Below, piece by piece: positions 18,465 to 26,065 of a stretch of DNA of 64,000 nucleotides. Below the pieces are notes generated by a model. It did no database searches. It worked only from the letters and a program-made list of their open reading frames with translations, and was not told the origin of the DNA. Origin of the DNA: JBFLYO01 sp040756745 (GTDB lineage: Bacteria > Bacteroidota > Ignavibacteria > UBA10030 > UBA6906); NCBI GenBank assembly GCA_040756745.1, contig JBFLYO010000014.1, positions 25,101 to 89,100 on the forward strand, in the 5' to 3' direction. The position numbers and the translations under genes were made by a program. The number at the start of each line of letters is the position of its first letter. Positions within the stretch are counted from its first letter, which is position 1.

Positions 18465-20134
18465 CCGCGGGTCAACTTCTTGTACTTGATGCGGTGGGGC
18501 TGACTGGCGTCGATGCCAAGACGGCGCCGACGGTCCGCTTCATATTCCGAGTAGTTGCCGTCGAACCAGACGACACTGCTGTCCCCCTCAAACGCCAGGA
18601 TATGGGTCGCGATTCTGTCGAGGAACCAGCGGTCATGGGAGATAACCACGGCACAGCCGGCGAAGTTCTGGAGCGCCTCTTCGAGCGCTCTGAGCGTGTT
18701 GACGTCGAGATCGTTCGTGGGCTCGTCGAGCAGCAGGACGTTCGCCTCCTGCCGGAGGATCTTGGCGAGGTGCACCCTGTTCCGTTCGCCGCCGGAGAGG
18801 ATGCCCACGTTCTTCTGCTGGTCGGTACCGCTGAAATTGAACCTTGCGACATATGAACGGGAGTTGACCTCCCGTTTTCCCAGCGTGATGAGCTCCTCCT
18901 TACCGGAAATCTCCTCCCAGATCGTATTTGCGCCGTTAAGGGGGCGACTCTGATCGACGTACGCCAGCTTCACCGTCTCGCCGAGGCGGATGGCCCCCGC
19001 GTCGGGCGTTTCCTGCCCGGTGATCATGCGGAAGAGCGTCGTCTTTCCCGCCCCGTTCGGCCCGATGACACCTATGATGCCGCCGGGAGGGAGGGAAAAG
19101 TTCATGTGCTCGTACAGGACGATGTCGCCATAGGCCTTGGAAACGTCGTTGGCCTCGATCACAACGTTGCCCAGCCGAGGCCCAGGGGGGATGTAGAGTT
19201 CCATCTCCTCATTTCGCTTTTCCGTCTCCTCAGCAAGCATCGATTCGTAGGCGGTGATTCGCGCCTTGCTTTTCGCGTGGCGCCCTTTCGGGTTCATGCG
19301 GATCCATTCCAGCTCGTGAGTGAGAGCGCGCTGCCGTTTTGATTCCTGCTTCTCCTCCACTGCGAGCCGGGCCCGCTTCTGCTCCAGCCAGGCGGAGTAG
19401 TTTCCCTGGAACGGTATGCCTTCCCCGCGGTCCAGCTCGAGTATCCAGCCCGCCACATTGTCGAGAAAATAACGGTCGTGCGTAACCGCGAGGACGGTTC
19501 CGGGATACTGGGCGAGGTGTGTTTCGAGCCAGGCCACGGACTCAGCGTCGAGATGGTTCGTCGGCTCGTCCAGCAGGAGGACGTCAGGGTTCTGCAGCAG
19601 GAGGCGGCAGAGGGCGACGCGCCGTCGTTCGCCGCCGGAGAGGACCGCAACGGAAGTTTCTCCTGGAGGACAGCGCAAGGCATCCATTGCCTGCTCGAGC
19701 CGGCTGTCGAGGTCCCATGCATTCAGACGGTCGATCTGTTCCTGCAACGCAGACTGGCGGTCGAGCAGAGCATCCAGGTCGGCCCCTTCGCCGGCCATGG
19801 CGGCGCTGACCTCCTCGTACTCCTGGAGAAGCTGCACGGTCTGCGCAACCCCTTCCTCGGCAATGTCCCGCACGGTTTTCGAGGAGTCGAGTTCCGGTTC
19901 CTGCGGAAGATAGCCGAACGTGATCCCCTTCTGCACCGAGATCTGTCCGAGAAAGTCCTTGTCGACGCCGGCGATGATCTTCAGCAGCGTGCTTTTCCCC
20001 GCGCCGTTCAGACCGAGGACGCCGATCTTCGCGCCGTAAAAGAATGAGAGAGAAATGTCCTTCAGGATCTGCCGGTTCGGTTTGACAACCCTGCCGACGC
20101 GGACCATTGAGAATATGATCTTATTGTCGCTCAT
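18461..20134 (-). CDS. ettA: energy-dependent translational throttle protein EttA
   Basis: 557-residue ABC-F protein with two ATPase domains and no membrane segments. Walker A motifs GLNGAGKST and GPNGAGKTT, signatures LSGGERRR and LSGGERNR, Walker B LLLDEPTNHLD and LLLDEPTNDLD. The N-terminus and the EttA-type linker with GRHAKSKARI between the domains identify this subfamily. EttA binds the ribosomal E site and gates the first elongation steps according to ADP/ATP level. It is transcribed leftward, ending in an overlap with the GH13 gene. Confidence 0.95.
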   Translation of the reverse strand: MSDNKIIFSMVRVGRVVKPNRQILKDISLSFFYGAKIGVLGLNGAGKSTLLKIIAGVDKDFLGQISVQKGITFGYLPQEPELDSSKTVRDIAEEGVAQTVQLLQEYEEVSAAMAGEGADLDALLDRQSALQEQIDRLNAWDLDSRLEQAMDALRCPPGETSVAVLSGGERRRVALCRLLLQNPDVLLLDEPTNHLDAESVAWLETHLAQYPGTVLAVTHDRYFLDNVAGWILELDRGEGIPFQGNYSAWLEQKRARLAVEEKQESKRQRALTHELEWIRMNPKGRHAKSKARITAYESMLAEETEKRNEEMELYIPPGPRLGNVVIEANDVSKAYGDIVLYEHMNFSLPPGGIIGVIGPNGAGKTTLFRMITGQETPDAGAIRLGETVKLAYVDQSRPLNGANTIWEEISGKEELITLGKREVNSRSYVARFNFSGTDQQKNVGILSGGERNRVHLAKILRQEANVLLLDEPTNDLDVNTLRALEEALQNFAGCAVVISHDRWFLDRIATHILAFEGDSSVVWFDGNYSEYEADRRRRLGIDASQPHRIKYKKLTRG

Positions 20135-20152
20135 GAAGAGTCTCGTGGGGGA

Positions 20153-20184
20153 ACAAAAAAGGGATCACGATCGACCGTGATCCC
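20153..20184 (-). terminator. Rho-independent terminator (minus strand)
   Basis: Stem GGGATCACG (20161-20169) / CGTGATCCC (20176-20184) with a 6-base loop. Read on the minus strand the hairpin is followed by CCTTTTTTG (20160-20153), a normal U tract. It ends the lipoprotein transcript before ettA. Confidence 0.85.
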
Positions 20185-20207
20185 CCGGTGATCACTCGGC
20201 GTGAATG

Positions 20208-20723
20208 CTACTTCTTCACCATCTTCTTTGCCGGCTTGGCGAATCTTGCCGCAATCTCGTCGGCAAACGTCTTATGGGAATCAATGGCTGTCGTTGCCGC
20301 CGTTAGCGCCTCTTCGAGGCTGGTCTTCACCTTCGTCACGCCCTCTTTCGCACCGTTGAGCTGGATCATGACCTCCTCGTGGTTCATCGTCTCGTCATAC
20401 GGCTTGAATCCCGCCATCCACTCCTTCATGGAGGCTACGGCTGCAGACAGCTTCTGCTTCGCGGTGCTCAGGTCGTCCATGCTGTGGCCAGCCGTTTCCT
20501 TCGGGTGGTCGGACGCGAGCTTCTGGAAATTGGCGATCGCCTCGTCCACCTTTGCCGACATGTCGTTCGCTTTGTTCATCAAGGCCATTCCTTCGTCGTG
20601 GGCCTTTGTGACGGAAGCGTAGAGGTCGGACTCCATCTGCTTCATCTCTGCCGATTTCCCACAACCGGCGAGGAGAAGAGCCACCACCAGCATCGCTACA
20701 AGAGGAAGGATGTGTGTTCTCAT
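20208..20723 (-). CDS. small helical lipoprotein, function unknown
   Basis: 171 residues, start at 20723 because AGGAG is spaced 7 bases upstream; the ATG six bases earlier is too close to that site. Signal MRTHILPLVAMLVVALLLAGC with lipobox LLAGC. The mature part is almost all helical and amphipathic (KMQ/E/K/A-rich), like small Bacteroidota viral-A-type-inclusion-like or helical-bundle lipoproteins, and ends in a basic tail KPAKKMVKK. It has its own promoter (20767-20797) and terminator (20153-20184). Role unknown. Confidence 0.75.
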   Translation of the reverse strand: MRTHILPLVAMLVVALLLAGCGKSAEMKQMESDLYASVTKAHDEGMALMNKANDMSAKVDEAIANFQKLASDHPKETAGHSMDDLSTAKQKLSAAVASMKEWMAGFKPYDETMNHEEVMIQLNGAKEGVTKVKTSLEEALTAATTAIDSHKTFADEIAARFAKPAKKMVKK

Positions 20724-20766
20724 GGGCATACTCCTGGGGGTCATTGAATGATGTGGGAAAAACATA

Positions 20767-20797
20767 TAAATATACGAGATGTTCCCCCGCCAAGCAA
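20767..20797 (-). promoter_or_regulatory. promoter of the small lipoprotein gene
   Basis: On the minus strand TTG (20797-20795), 20 bases, TATATTTA (20774-20767); predicted transcript start near 20762, a ~40-base leader. Confidence 0.6.
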
Positions 20798-20913
20798 CGA
20801 ATTGGGTATTTGTCAGGTCAAAAAAATTGCGAACATTACAAAAAGCTTGAAAATGATAGGTTTAATCTCGATTTTGGCAGCACAAGAGGAAAGAACTTCT
20901 GCAGGGGTGTCTC

Positions 20914-22659
20914 ATGAAAAGACGGGAGTTGTTGGAGGAAGTGCTGACGCCGACGGACGCGCCGGCGGCGCGGGATGAGGAGCTGGTCAGCCCGTTCGCG
21001 AACAGGTCACTCCCCAAGGTGGCGCGGACTACCGCCGGGTTGGAGCTCTACACCGGGGCATGGACTGACGCGCAGGCGGTCCACCTTCTTCGGAGAACGA
21101 CATTCGGTCCCTCGAAGTCACACCTCGACGCGGTCATGGGGTTGTCGATGAGCACCGCCGTTGATGCGCTTCTCGCGCCCTGGCCCGAGGAACCGACCCA
21201 GCCCCTCACCTACGTCGCACCTTCATCCACCAACGGCGAGGTTGCCCCGCTGGGAACCACCTGGGTCAACTCGACCTTCCGCAATACGGACCCTGTTGCC
21301 AACCCCAACAATGCGAGCCCGACAGGTATCAGGATCAACTCGCTGAAAGCATGGTGGATGGGGTTGCTGTTGAACCAACAGCTCTCCATCCGGGAGAAGA
21401 TGACCCTCTTCTGGCACAATCACTTCGTGACAGAGATCCTCACTGTCGGCGATCCGAGATACTCCTACCGGTACATCGCGCTGCTGCGCAGGTCGGCGCT
21501 GGGGAACTTCAGGGATCTCGCCCGCGACATTACCATCGACGGCGCCATGCTCGTGTATCTCAACGGAACTGCCAACACCAAGACGGGTCCCGACGAGAAC
21601 TACGCGCGCGAGCTTCAGGAACTCTTCACGATCGGAAAGGGGCCGCTGGCGGGCCCGGGGGACTACACCAACTACACTGAAGCGGACGTCAAGGCAGCCG
21701 CCCGGGTGTTGACAGGCTGGCGGCGGTATCAGAACCCCGACGGAACGGTAGGACAGGCGACTGGCTACTTCGATCTGGCGCGGCACGACACGACGAACAA
21801 GATTTTTTCCGCACGTTACAACAATGCGGTAATCACCGGCGGCACGAACGGTGTCGCGGAGCTGGCCGCACTGCTCGACATGATCTTTGCGCAGCCGGAG
21901 ACGGCGAAATTCATCTGCCGCAAGCTCTACCGGTGGTTCGTTTACTACGTGATCGACGATGTCACGGAGGCAAATGTCATTACTCCGATGGCGGACATCC
22001 TGCGTCAGAACAACTACGTCATCGCACCGGCGCTCTCGGCTCTGTTGAAGAGCGCGCACTTTTATGATCCGGTCAATATGGGATGCATGATCAAGAGTCC
22101 CATTGATCTCATCGCAGGGGTGTGCCGGCAATTCGGCGTAGCGCCTCCTCAGACGAGCGTCACGACGCAATATCAGGGATGGTACAACCTCGCCGTTCAG
22201 GGGTCATCGATGCAACAGGACATTGGGGAGCCGCCCAACGTGGCTGGTTGGCCCGCATACTACCAGAATCCCGAGTTCTATGAGCTCTGGATCAACTCCG
22301 ACACGCTTCCCAAGAGGAGCAGGCTGACGGACCTGCTGATCGGGAACGGGTATTCTTCGGGCGGCGTCACGCTGGTCATCGATCCCCTCGCCTTTGCCAG
22401 GACATTTGCCAACCCTGCCGATCCGAATGCCGTGGTGGACGAGGCCGGCCGACGCCTGTTCCCCCTGCCGTTAACAGAGTCACAACAGTCGATTCTCAAA
22501 AGCACCCTCGTGCAGGGTTTGCCGGACTATGAATGGTCCAACGAATGGAACGCGTACCTGGCCGATCCAACCAACACGAATGTGTCGAAGCCGATCAAAA
22601 CCAAACTGCAGGCATTGCTCGGCCTGATGTTGCGCATGCCCGAATTTCAACTGCTGTGA
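20914..22659 (+). CDS. DUF1800 family protein
   Basis: 581 residues matching DUF1800: HLLRRTTFGPSKSHLDAVM near residue 50, the MTLFWHNHFVTE motif, NYARELQELFTIG and VLTGWRRY, then the C-terminal IGEPPNVAGWPAYYQNPEFYELW. DUF1800 genes are regularly next to DUF1501 genes, as here (18-base gap). The biochemical role is not established; genomic association points to exported proteins acting in the envelope. The start MKRRELLEEV lacks a clear signal peptide. A TAGGTTTA element at 20857-20864 could be part of its promoter, but no matching TTG was seen. Confidence 0.85.
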   Translation: MKRRELLEEVLTPTDAPAARDEELVSPFANRSLPKVARTTAGLELYTGAWTDAQAVHLLRRTTFGPSKSHLDAVMGLSMSTAVDALLAPWPEEPTQPLTYVAPSSTNGEVAPLGTTWVNSTFRNTDPVANPNNASPTGIRINSLKAWWMGLLLNQQLSIREKMTLFWHNHFVTEILTVGDPRYSYRYIALLRRSALGNFRDLARDITIDGAMLVYLNGTANTKTGPDENYARELQELFTIGKGPLAGPGDYTNYTEADVKAAARVLTGWRRYQNPDGTVGQATGYFDLARHDTTNKIFSARYNNAVITGGTNGVAELAALLDMIFAQPETAKFICRKLYRWFVYYVIDDVTEANVITPMADILRQNNYVIAPALSALLKSAHFYDPVNMGCMIKSPIDLIAGVCRQFGVAPPQTSVTTQYQGWYNLAVQGSSMQQDIGEPPNVAGWPAYYQNPEFYELWINSDTLPKRSRLTDLLIGNGYSSGGVTLVIDPLAFARTFANPADPNAVVDEAGRRLFPLPLTESQQSILKSTLVQGLPDYEWSNEWNAYLADPTNTNVSKPIKTKLQALLGLMLRMPEFQLL

Positions 22660-22676
22660 GCGGAGGAGACACGATC

Positions 22677-24266
22677 ATGAACCGACGAGAGTTTCTCACG
22701 CGTGCCGTGCCTGCGACGACCCTCCCCTTCGTGTTGCAGGGGTTTTCGCTTCAGGCCTACGGGCAATCGCCCCTCCTGTCGGCGCTGACATCCGCTGCGT
22801 ATCAGACCGACCGCGTGCTGGTGCTGATCCAGCTCAACGGCGGAAACGACGGACTGAATACGGTCATTGCCCTCGACCGGTACGCCGAGCTCACCGCGGC
22901 AAGGCCGAACATCCTGATCCCCTCCAACCGCGTGCTCCTGCTGACAAGCACCACGGGGCTCCACCCGTCGATGACAGGTCTGCAGACCCTGTACAATGCC
23001 GGACAACTGGCGGTCATCCAGGCCGTGGGGTATCCGAATCCGAACTTCTCTCATTTCCGTGCGACGGACATCTGGCTGACGGCGACGGACGCAAAGGTTG
23101 TGGCGAGCACCGGGTGGCTGGGGCGGTATCTCGAAGAGGAATTCACGGGCTATCCGACGGGATATCCCAATGCCGTGATGCCGGACCCGCTCGCCCTGCA
23201 GATCGGCTCGGTCATCTCGCCGGCGCTGCAGGGAGACAGCGGTTCCATGGGGCTCGCCGTCAGCAATCCCAACTCCACGTACACCTATCCCGGCGCTGAC
23301 GATACTCCGCCGAACACGCCGGCCGGGCATGAGCTGACATTCATTCGTCAGGTCGCACAGCAAACCCAGCAATACTCCACGGTGATTCGGGCTGCCTCCG
23401 CGAGGGGGACAAATCTCTCGACGCTCTACCCCACGGCGGGGCAGAACTCGCTGGCGGACCAGCTCAAGATCGTTGCTCGGCTGATCGCCGGGGGACTCAT
23501 GACCACGATCTATATCGTCAATATCGGAGGGTTTGACACCCATTCGGCCCAGGCCACGGCGAGCGACACCACCCTCGGGACCCACGCAACGCTGCTGGGG
23601 CGCCTGTCCACGGCAATTCTGGCATTTCAGGACGATCTGACCAGGTTGGGGCTGGCACAGCGGGTGGTCGGCATGACATTCTCCGAATTCGGACGGAGGA
23701 TCAAGTCGAACTCGAGCGGGGGGACGGACCACGGCACCGCGGCGCCGATGTTCATCTTCGGCACGAACGTGAATGCAAGTGTCTTTGGCACCAGCCCGGT
23801 CCTTCCCGCCACCCCGACGGTAAGCGACAACGTGCCGCTGCAGTTCGATTTCCGGTCGGTGTACGCATCCGTGCTGAAGGACTGGTTCGGGGCATCCCAG
23901 ACGGAAATTGATATTGCTGTTACCGGGACCATCAGCAATCCACTGACGAGCTCCGTCATCGCTTCGGGGGCGGTTGCCTCGGCATCGGGCCAGCAGCTGC
24001 CGAGGGACTTTACGTTGGAGCAGAACTATCCCAACCCGTTCAACCCTACCACGGTGATCCGGTATTCTCTTCCGCATGGTTCGAACGTCCTGCTTGAAGT
24101 ATACACGACAACAGGACAGCGCGTTGCCGTCCTTGTCGATGCGTTGCAGGAGGGGGGCATCCACGAGGTGACGTTTGACGGCCGTGCATTGGCGAGCGGG
24201 GCGTATTTCTATCGGCTCCGAGCGGGGGATTTTCAGGAAACTCGGAAAATGCTCTTCGTTCGCTAA
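22677..24266 (+). CDS. DUF1501 family protein with T9SS sorting domain
   Basis: 529 residues. The N-terminus MNRREFLTRAVPATTLPFVL is a Tat-type signal. The body is DUF1501 (LVLIQLNGGNDGLNTVIALD, LHPSMTGLQTLYNAGQLAVI, YPNPNFSHFRATDIW, FSEFGRRIKSN), a family related to sulfatase-like hydrolases. The last ~85 residues are a type A T9SS sorting domain beginning after LEQNYPNPFNPTTVIRYSLP and ending RKMLFVR, so the protein should pass the outer membrane. GGAGGAG 8 bases before ATG 22677 supports the start. Paired with the upstream DUF1800 gene. Confidence 0.88.
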   Translation: MNRREFLTRAVPATTLPFVLQGFSLQAYGQSPLLSALTSAAYQTDRVLVLIQLNGGNDGLNTVIALDRYAELTAARPNILIPSNRVLLLTSTTGLHPSMTGLQTLYNAGQLAVIQAVGYPNPNFSHFRATDIWLTATDAKVVASTGWLGRYLEEEFTGYPTGYPNAVMPDPLALQIGSVISPALQGDSGSMGLAVSNPNSTYTYPGADDTPPNTPAGHELTFIRQVAQQTQQYSTVIRAASARGTNLSTLYPTAGQNSLADQLKIVARLIAGGLMTTIYIVNIGGFDTHSAQATASDTTLGTHATLLGRLSTAILAFQDDLTRLGLAQRVVGMTFSEFGRRIKSNSSGGTDHGTAAPMFIFGTNVNASVFGTSPVLPATPTVSDNVPLQFDFRSVYASVLKDWFGASQTEIDIAVTGTISNPLTSSVIASGAVASASGQQLPRDFTLEQNYPNPFNPTTVIRYSLPHGSNVLLEVYTTTGQRVAVLVDALQEGGIHEVTFDGRALASGAYFYRLRAGDFQETRKMLFVR

Positions 24267-24356
24267 GGACCTTCGGGCGAATACAGACATCATTCCGCAC
24301 CCGGTGTCCACCATCACCTCCGAGGGACTGCACGTTCTTCACCATGCCGCAGCGCT

Positions 24357-24386
24357 TTGATTCTGCGTGGAAGAGTGGTATATTCC
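24357..24386 (+). promoter_or_regulatory. candidate promoter giving a leaderless or near-leaderless mRNA
   Basis: TTG (24357-24359), 19 bases, TATATTCC (24379-24386). The next ATG is at 24390, so the transcript would begin at or just before the start codon. The same sequence is part of an inverted repeat at 24375-24402. Confidence 0.4.
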
Positions 24387-24402
24387 ACCATGGAAATACC
24401 AC
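24375..24402. repeat. inverted repeat over the start codon
   Basis: GTGGTA (24375-24380) pairs with TACCAC (24397-24402) and the inner TTCCA pairs with TGGAA around the ATG at 24390. It could be an operator or an mRNA hairpin hiding the start. Confidence 0.4.
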
Positions 24403-24998
24403 TGCTCGGGAACGGAGTCAACCAGTCTTTCATTCTGCCGCGCGTCGTCAACTGGCTTGGCAGGCGTTCGGTGTCGATGATTGTCATTGTGAGCGCGGTC
24501 TTGATTGCGCTGATCACTATGGCAATTCCGATGCTCAAGGGCGCCACGGGGATCCTGGGCAGCGTGGCTCCGTTCTATCTCTTGCCAATCGGATTGGTCG
24601 CTTTGCGATCGAATCGCGCCGCGGGGTTACTGACGGCCATCCTGTGCAGTCTGGTCTGGGCGCTGCTTGACGTTCGGTTTGCCGGCAAGGTGAACTGGTG
24701 GCCGGAGACATGGAACATCCTGATGAGGGCGGGGATCTTCGTGGCATTTGCGCTCGTCTTGTCGCGCATTCGATACGACATCCTGAAGGAGATCCAGCTC
24801 AACACCGAGCTCCAGGCGGCGCTGGCCGAGGTGAAGCAGTTGAGCGGGCTGTTGCCGATCTGTGCGTGGTGCAAGCGGATCAGGGATGACGGCGGCAACT
24901 GGGAGCCGATCGAGACATACATCTCGGTCCACTCCGACGCCGACTTCACGCATGGGATCTGTCCTGATTGCGCGAAGAAGTACCATCACACTCAGTAA
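24390..24998 (+). CDS. four-helix membrane protein with C-terminal Cys-rich signalling tail
   Basis: 202 residues. Three to four hydrophobic segments (about 28-118) are followed by a short coiled coil (ILKEIQLNTELQAALAEVKQ) and a ~45-residue tail LLPICAWCKRIRDDGG ... HGICPDCAKKYH. That CxxC...CPxC tail is known from the C-termini of many sensor kinases and response regulators, where its role is undefined. Here the sensor kinase core is missing: only membrane part, linker and tail remain. The ATG at 24390 is the first Met, but given the promoter position the true start could be slightly downstream. Confidence 0.7.
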   Translation: MEIPLLGNGVNQSFILPRVVNWLGRRSVSMIVIVSAVLIALITMAIPMLKGATGILGSVAPFYLLPIGLVALRSNRAAGLLTAILCSLVWALLDVRFAGKVNWWPETWNILMRAGIFVAFALVLSRIRYDILKEIQLNTELQAALAEVKQLSGLLPICAWCKRIRDDGGNWEPIETYISVHSDADFTHGICPDCAKKYHHTQ

Positions 24999-25066
24999 TA
25001 ATGAGGGGGCGAGAGGGAGAAGGAGACGGGGGGACCGGAGGACGAGGGGACAGGGGGAAAAGACTA
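24999..25066. repeat. purine-rich intergenic repeat
   Basis: GA-rich sequence (GGGGGCGAGAGGGAGAAGGA type) leading into tRNA-Pro. It resembles the G-rich stretches at 16530-16555 and 25240-25290. No gene seen. Confidence 0.4.
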
Positions 25067-25141
25067 CGGGGCGTGGCGCAGTCCGGCTAGCGCGCTTGGT
25101 TTGGGACCAAGAGGCCGGGGGTTCGAATCCCCCCGCCCCGA
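25067..25141 (+). tRNA. tRNA-Pro(TGG)
   Basis: Seven-bp acceptor stem CGGGGCG/CGCCCCG, D arm GGCGCAGTCCGGCTAGCGC, anticodon arm CTTGG-TTTGGGA-CCAAG with anticodon TGG, T arm CGGGG-GTTCGAATC-CCCCC type, discriminator A. The 3' CCA is not encoded. Confidence 0.95.
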
Positions 25142-25292
25142 CACTCAACGCATTCAGAGTTCAGAGGTCAGAGTTTGTCCTGAGAGTAGTCAGAAGTCAG
25201 TAGGCAGAAATCAGAAAGAAGTAGTCAGGAAGCATGGGGCTGGAAGGACGAGGAGTAGGGGGAAATGAGTAGGGGGGTAGGGGGAAAGATGT

Positions 25293-25321
25293 AAGGAGCC
25301 ATGGTCGGCTCCTTTGCTGTT
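25293..25321 (+). terminator. hairpin downstream of tRNA-Pro
   Basis: AAGGAGCC (25293-25300) / GGCTCCTT (25307-25314), 6-base loop, followed by TGCTGTT. A plausible terminator for the tRNA-Pro transcript. Confidence 0.5.
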
Positions 25322-25340
25322 TATGGCGTGGATGGCTGCG

Positions 25341-25371
25341 TTGCAGGGGAGGGGGAAAATTCGTATCTTTA
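25341..25371 (+). promoter_or_regulatory. candidate promoter for the tRNA-Arg locus
   Basis: TTG (25341-25343), 20 bases, TATCTTTA (25364-25371). The first structures downstream are the interrupted and intact tRNA-Arg copies, so it probably drives them as one precursor. Confidence 0.45.
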
Positions 25372-25424
25372 TAGTTCGCCGAGCCCTTAAGCAGAATGAC
25401 GCAGCGGGAGGTGTAACGCGTTTC

Positions 25425-25465
25425 GAATTCAGATATCTGATATCAGATATCTGATATCTGAATTC
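25425..25465. repeat. 41-base near-palindrome of GATATCTGATATCA units
   Basis: Begins and ends with GAATTCAGATATC / GATATCTGAATTC and has tandem ATATCTG/ATATCAG units between. It is AT-rich in a GC-rich region, just before the interrupted tRNA. Confidence 0.7.
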
Positions 25466-25492
25466 AGGAAGGCTCCATCGCTCAACTGGATA

Positions 25493-25600
25493 TTCGCCTG
25501 CGTCTGGGAAGCGACTTCGGCGGACGGTCACGCCTGCGTCTGGGAAGCGACTTCGGCGGACGGGTTCACCCGCCGAAGCTGCTCCCCAAGCGTAGGCGGG
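25493..25600. repeat. insertion 1: two direct copies and one inverted copy of a 33-base unit
   Basis: Copies beginning CGCCTGCGTCTGGGAAGCGA at 25495-25527 and 25531-25563 are identical for 33 bases. 25569-25600 is a diverged reverse-complement copy, so the block can fold into a long hairpin. It splits the tRNA after the D arm. Confidence 0.8.
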
Positions 25601-25618
25601 GAGCAACAGCCTACTAAG

Positions 25619-25794
25619 TCCCGTCCCGCACGGAGCTAGCGCTCCATGCGGGACGGAGATTCCTGCACTTGGCGACGGCCTGATCTTCTGGGCCCGTAGC
25701 TCAACTGGATAGAGCAACAGCCTTCTAAGCTGTAGGTTGCGCGTTCGATTCGCGCCGGGCTCACCAGTGCAGCGGGCCGTCGCCAAGTGCGGAA
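25619..25794. repeat. insertion 2: palindrome plus inverted-repeat-flanked intact tRNA-Arg
   Basis: Starts with a 36-base palindrome (CCGTCCCGCA 25621-25630 / TGCGGGACGG 25647-25656, inner GGAGC/GCTCC). Then GCACTTGGCGACGGCC (25665-25680) and its exact reverse complement (25775-25790) flank the intact tRNA-Arg. The whole block interrupts the anticodon arm of the broken copy. Confidence 0.8.
25690..25766 (+). tRNA. tRNA-Arg(TCT)
   Basis: Acceptor GGGCCCG/CGGGCTC (one G-T pair), D arm AGCTCAACTGGATAGAGC, anticodon arm ACAGC-CTTCTAA-GCTGT with anticodon TCT, T arm GCGCG-TTCGATT-CGCGC, discriminator A and encoded CCA (25764-25766). It appears intact but lies inside a 16-bp perfect inverted repeat nested in a broken copy of itself. 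Confidence 0.95.
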
Positions 25795-25809
25795 CTGTAG
25801 GTTGCGCGT

Positions 25810-25896
25810 CCCGTCAAGCCAGAGGCGAGACGGGATCCTCGTTCCGACGACAAAGTTAGCTGCGGCTTCACCTTGCTAACTTTGGTCAGAACGGGA
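25810..25896. repeat. insertion 3: two hairpins
   Basis: CCCGTC (25810-25815) / GACGGG (25829-25834), then CAAAGTTAGC (25851-25860) / GCTAACTTTG (25875-25884) with partly paired flanks. It splits the T loop of the broken tRNA. Confidence 0.75.
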
Positions 25897-25917
25897 TTCG
25901 ATTCGCGCCGGGGTCAC

Positions 25918-26005
25918 AGCATTGCGGAATGCGGATTGCGGATTTCGGAATGGGGGCGCTAGGGCTCGTCGCCAAAGGCGCGTAGGAGTGCGGAATGGGG
26001 TTGTG
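25918..26005 (+). repeat. GCGGAATGCGGATT dispersed repeat
   Basis: Tandem-like, degenerate ATTGCGGAATGCGGATTGCGG units directly after the broken tRNA. The same family recurs at 26465-26495 (inverted), 26577-26720 and 36476-36545. Confidence 0.7.
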
Positions 26006-26065
26006 GAGTGCGGAACAAGAAGAACTGTTGTGACTGAAAGATCGCCGGGGAGAGAGGAGAGGAGG

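Larger units (their letters stand above)
25142..25424. repeat. repeat-rich intergenic stretch after tRNA-Pro
   Basis: Contains degenerate TCAGAGTTCAGAGGTCAGA / GTCAGAAGTCAGTAGGCAGA direct repeats (25153-25210), a G-rich AGTAGGGGGAAATGAGTAGG run (25252-25290), a terminator-like hairpin and a promoter candidate described separately. No coding sequence supported. Confidence 0.5.
25471..25916 (+). pseudogene. tRNA-Arg-like gene split into four ordered pieces by palindromic insertions
   Basis: Four pieces in order on the + strand rebuild a tRNA nearly identical to the intact tRNA-Arg at 25690: 25471-25492 (acceptor 5' strand and D arm, 22 nt), 25601-25618 (variable start, anticodon arm), 25795-25809 (anticodon 3' side to T stem) and 25897-25916 (T loop to discriminator). 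Joined, they give ~75 nt. The internal pieces match almost base for base; the anticodon triplet is ACT instead of TCT, and the acceptor 5' strand GGCTCCA still pairs with CGGGGTC, with two G-T pairs and one mismatch. The three insertions (108, 176 and 87 nt) are rich in inverted repeats. The copy is unlikely to give a functional tRNA unless the inserts are removed. Confidence 0.8.

Noticed and set aside
22647..24317. Long minus-strand open frame opposite the DUF1501 gene
   Set aside because: The + strand gene has clear domains, a ribosome site and a sorting tail; the antisense frame is an effect of high GC content.
25211..25786. 191-codon minus-strand frame across tRNA-Arg
   Set aside because: It runs through tRNA and palindromic repeats; no domain.
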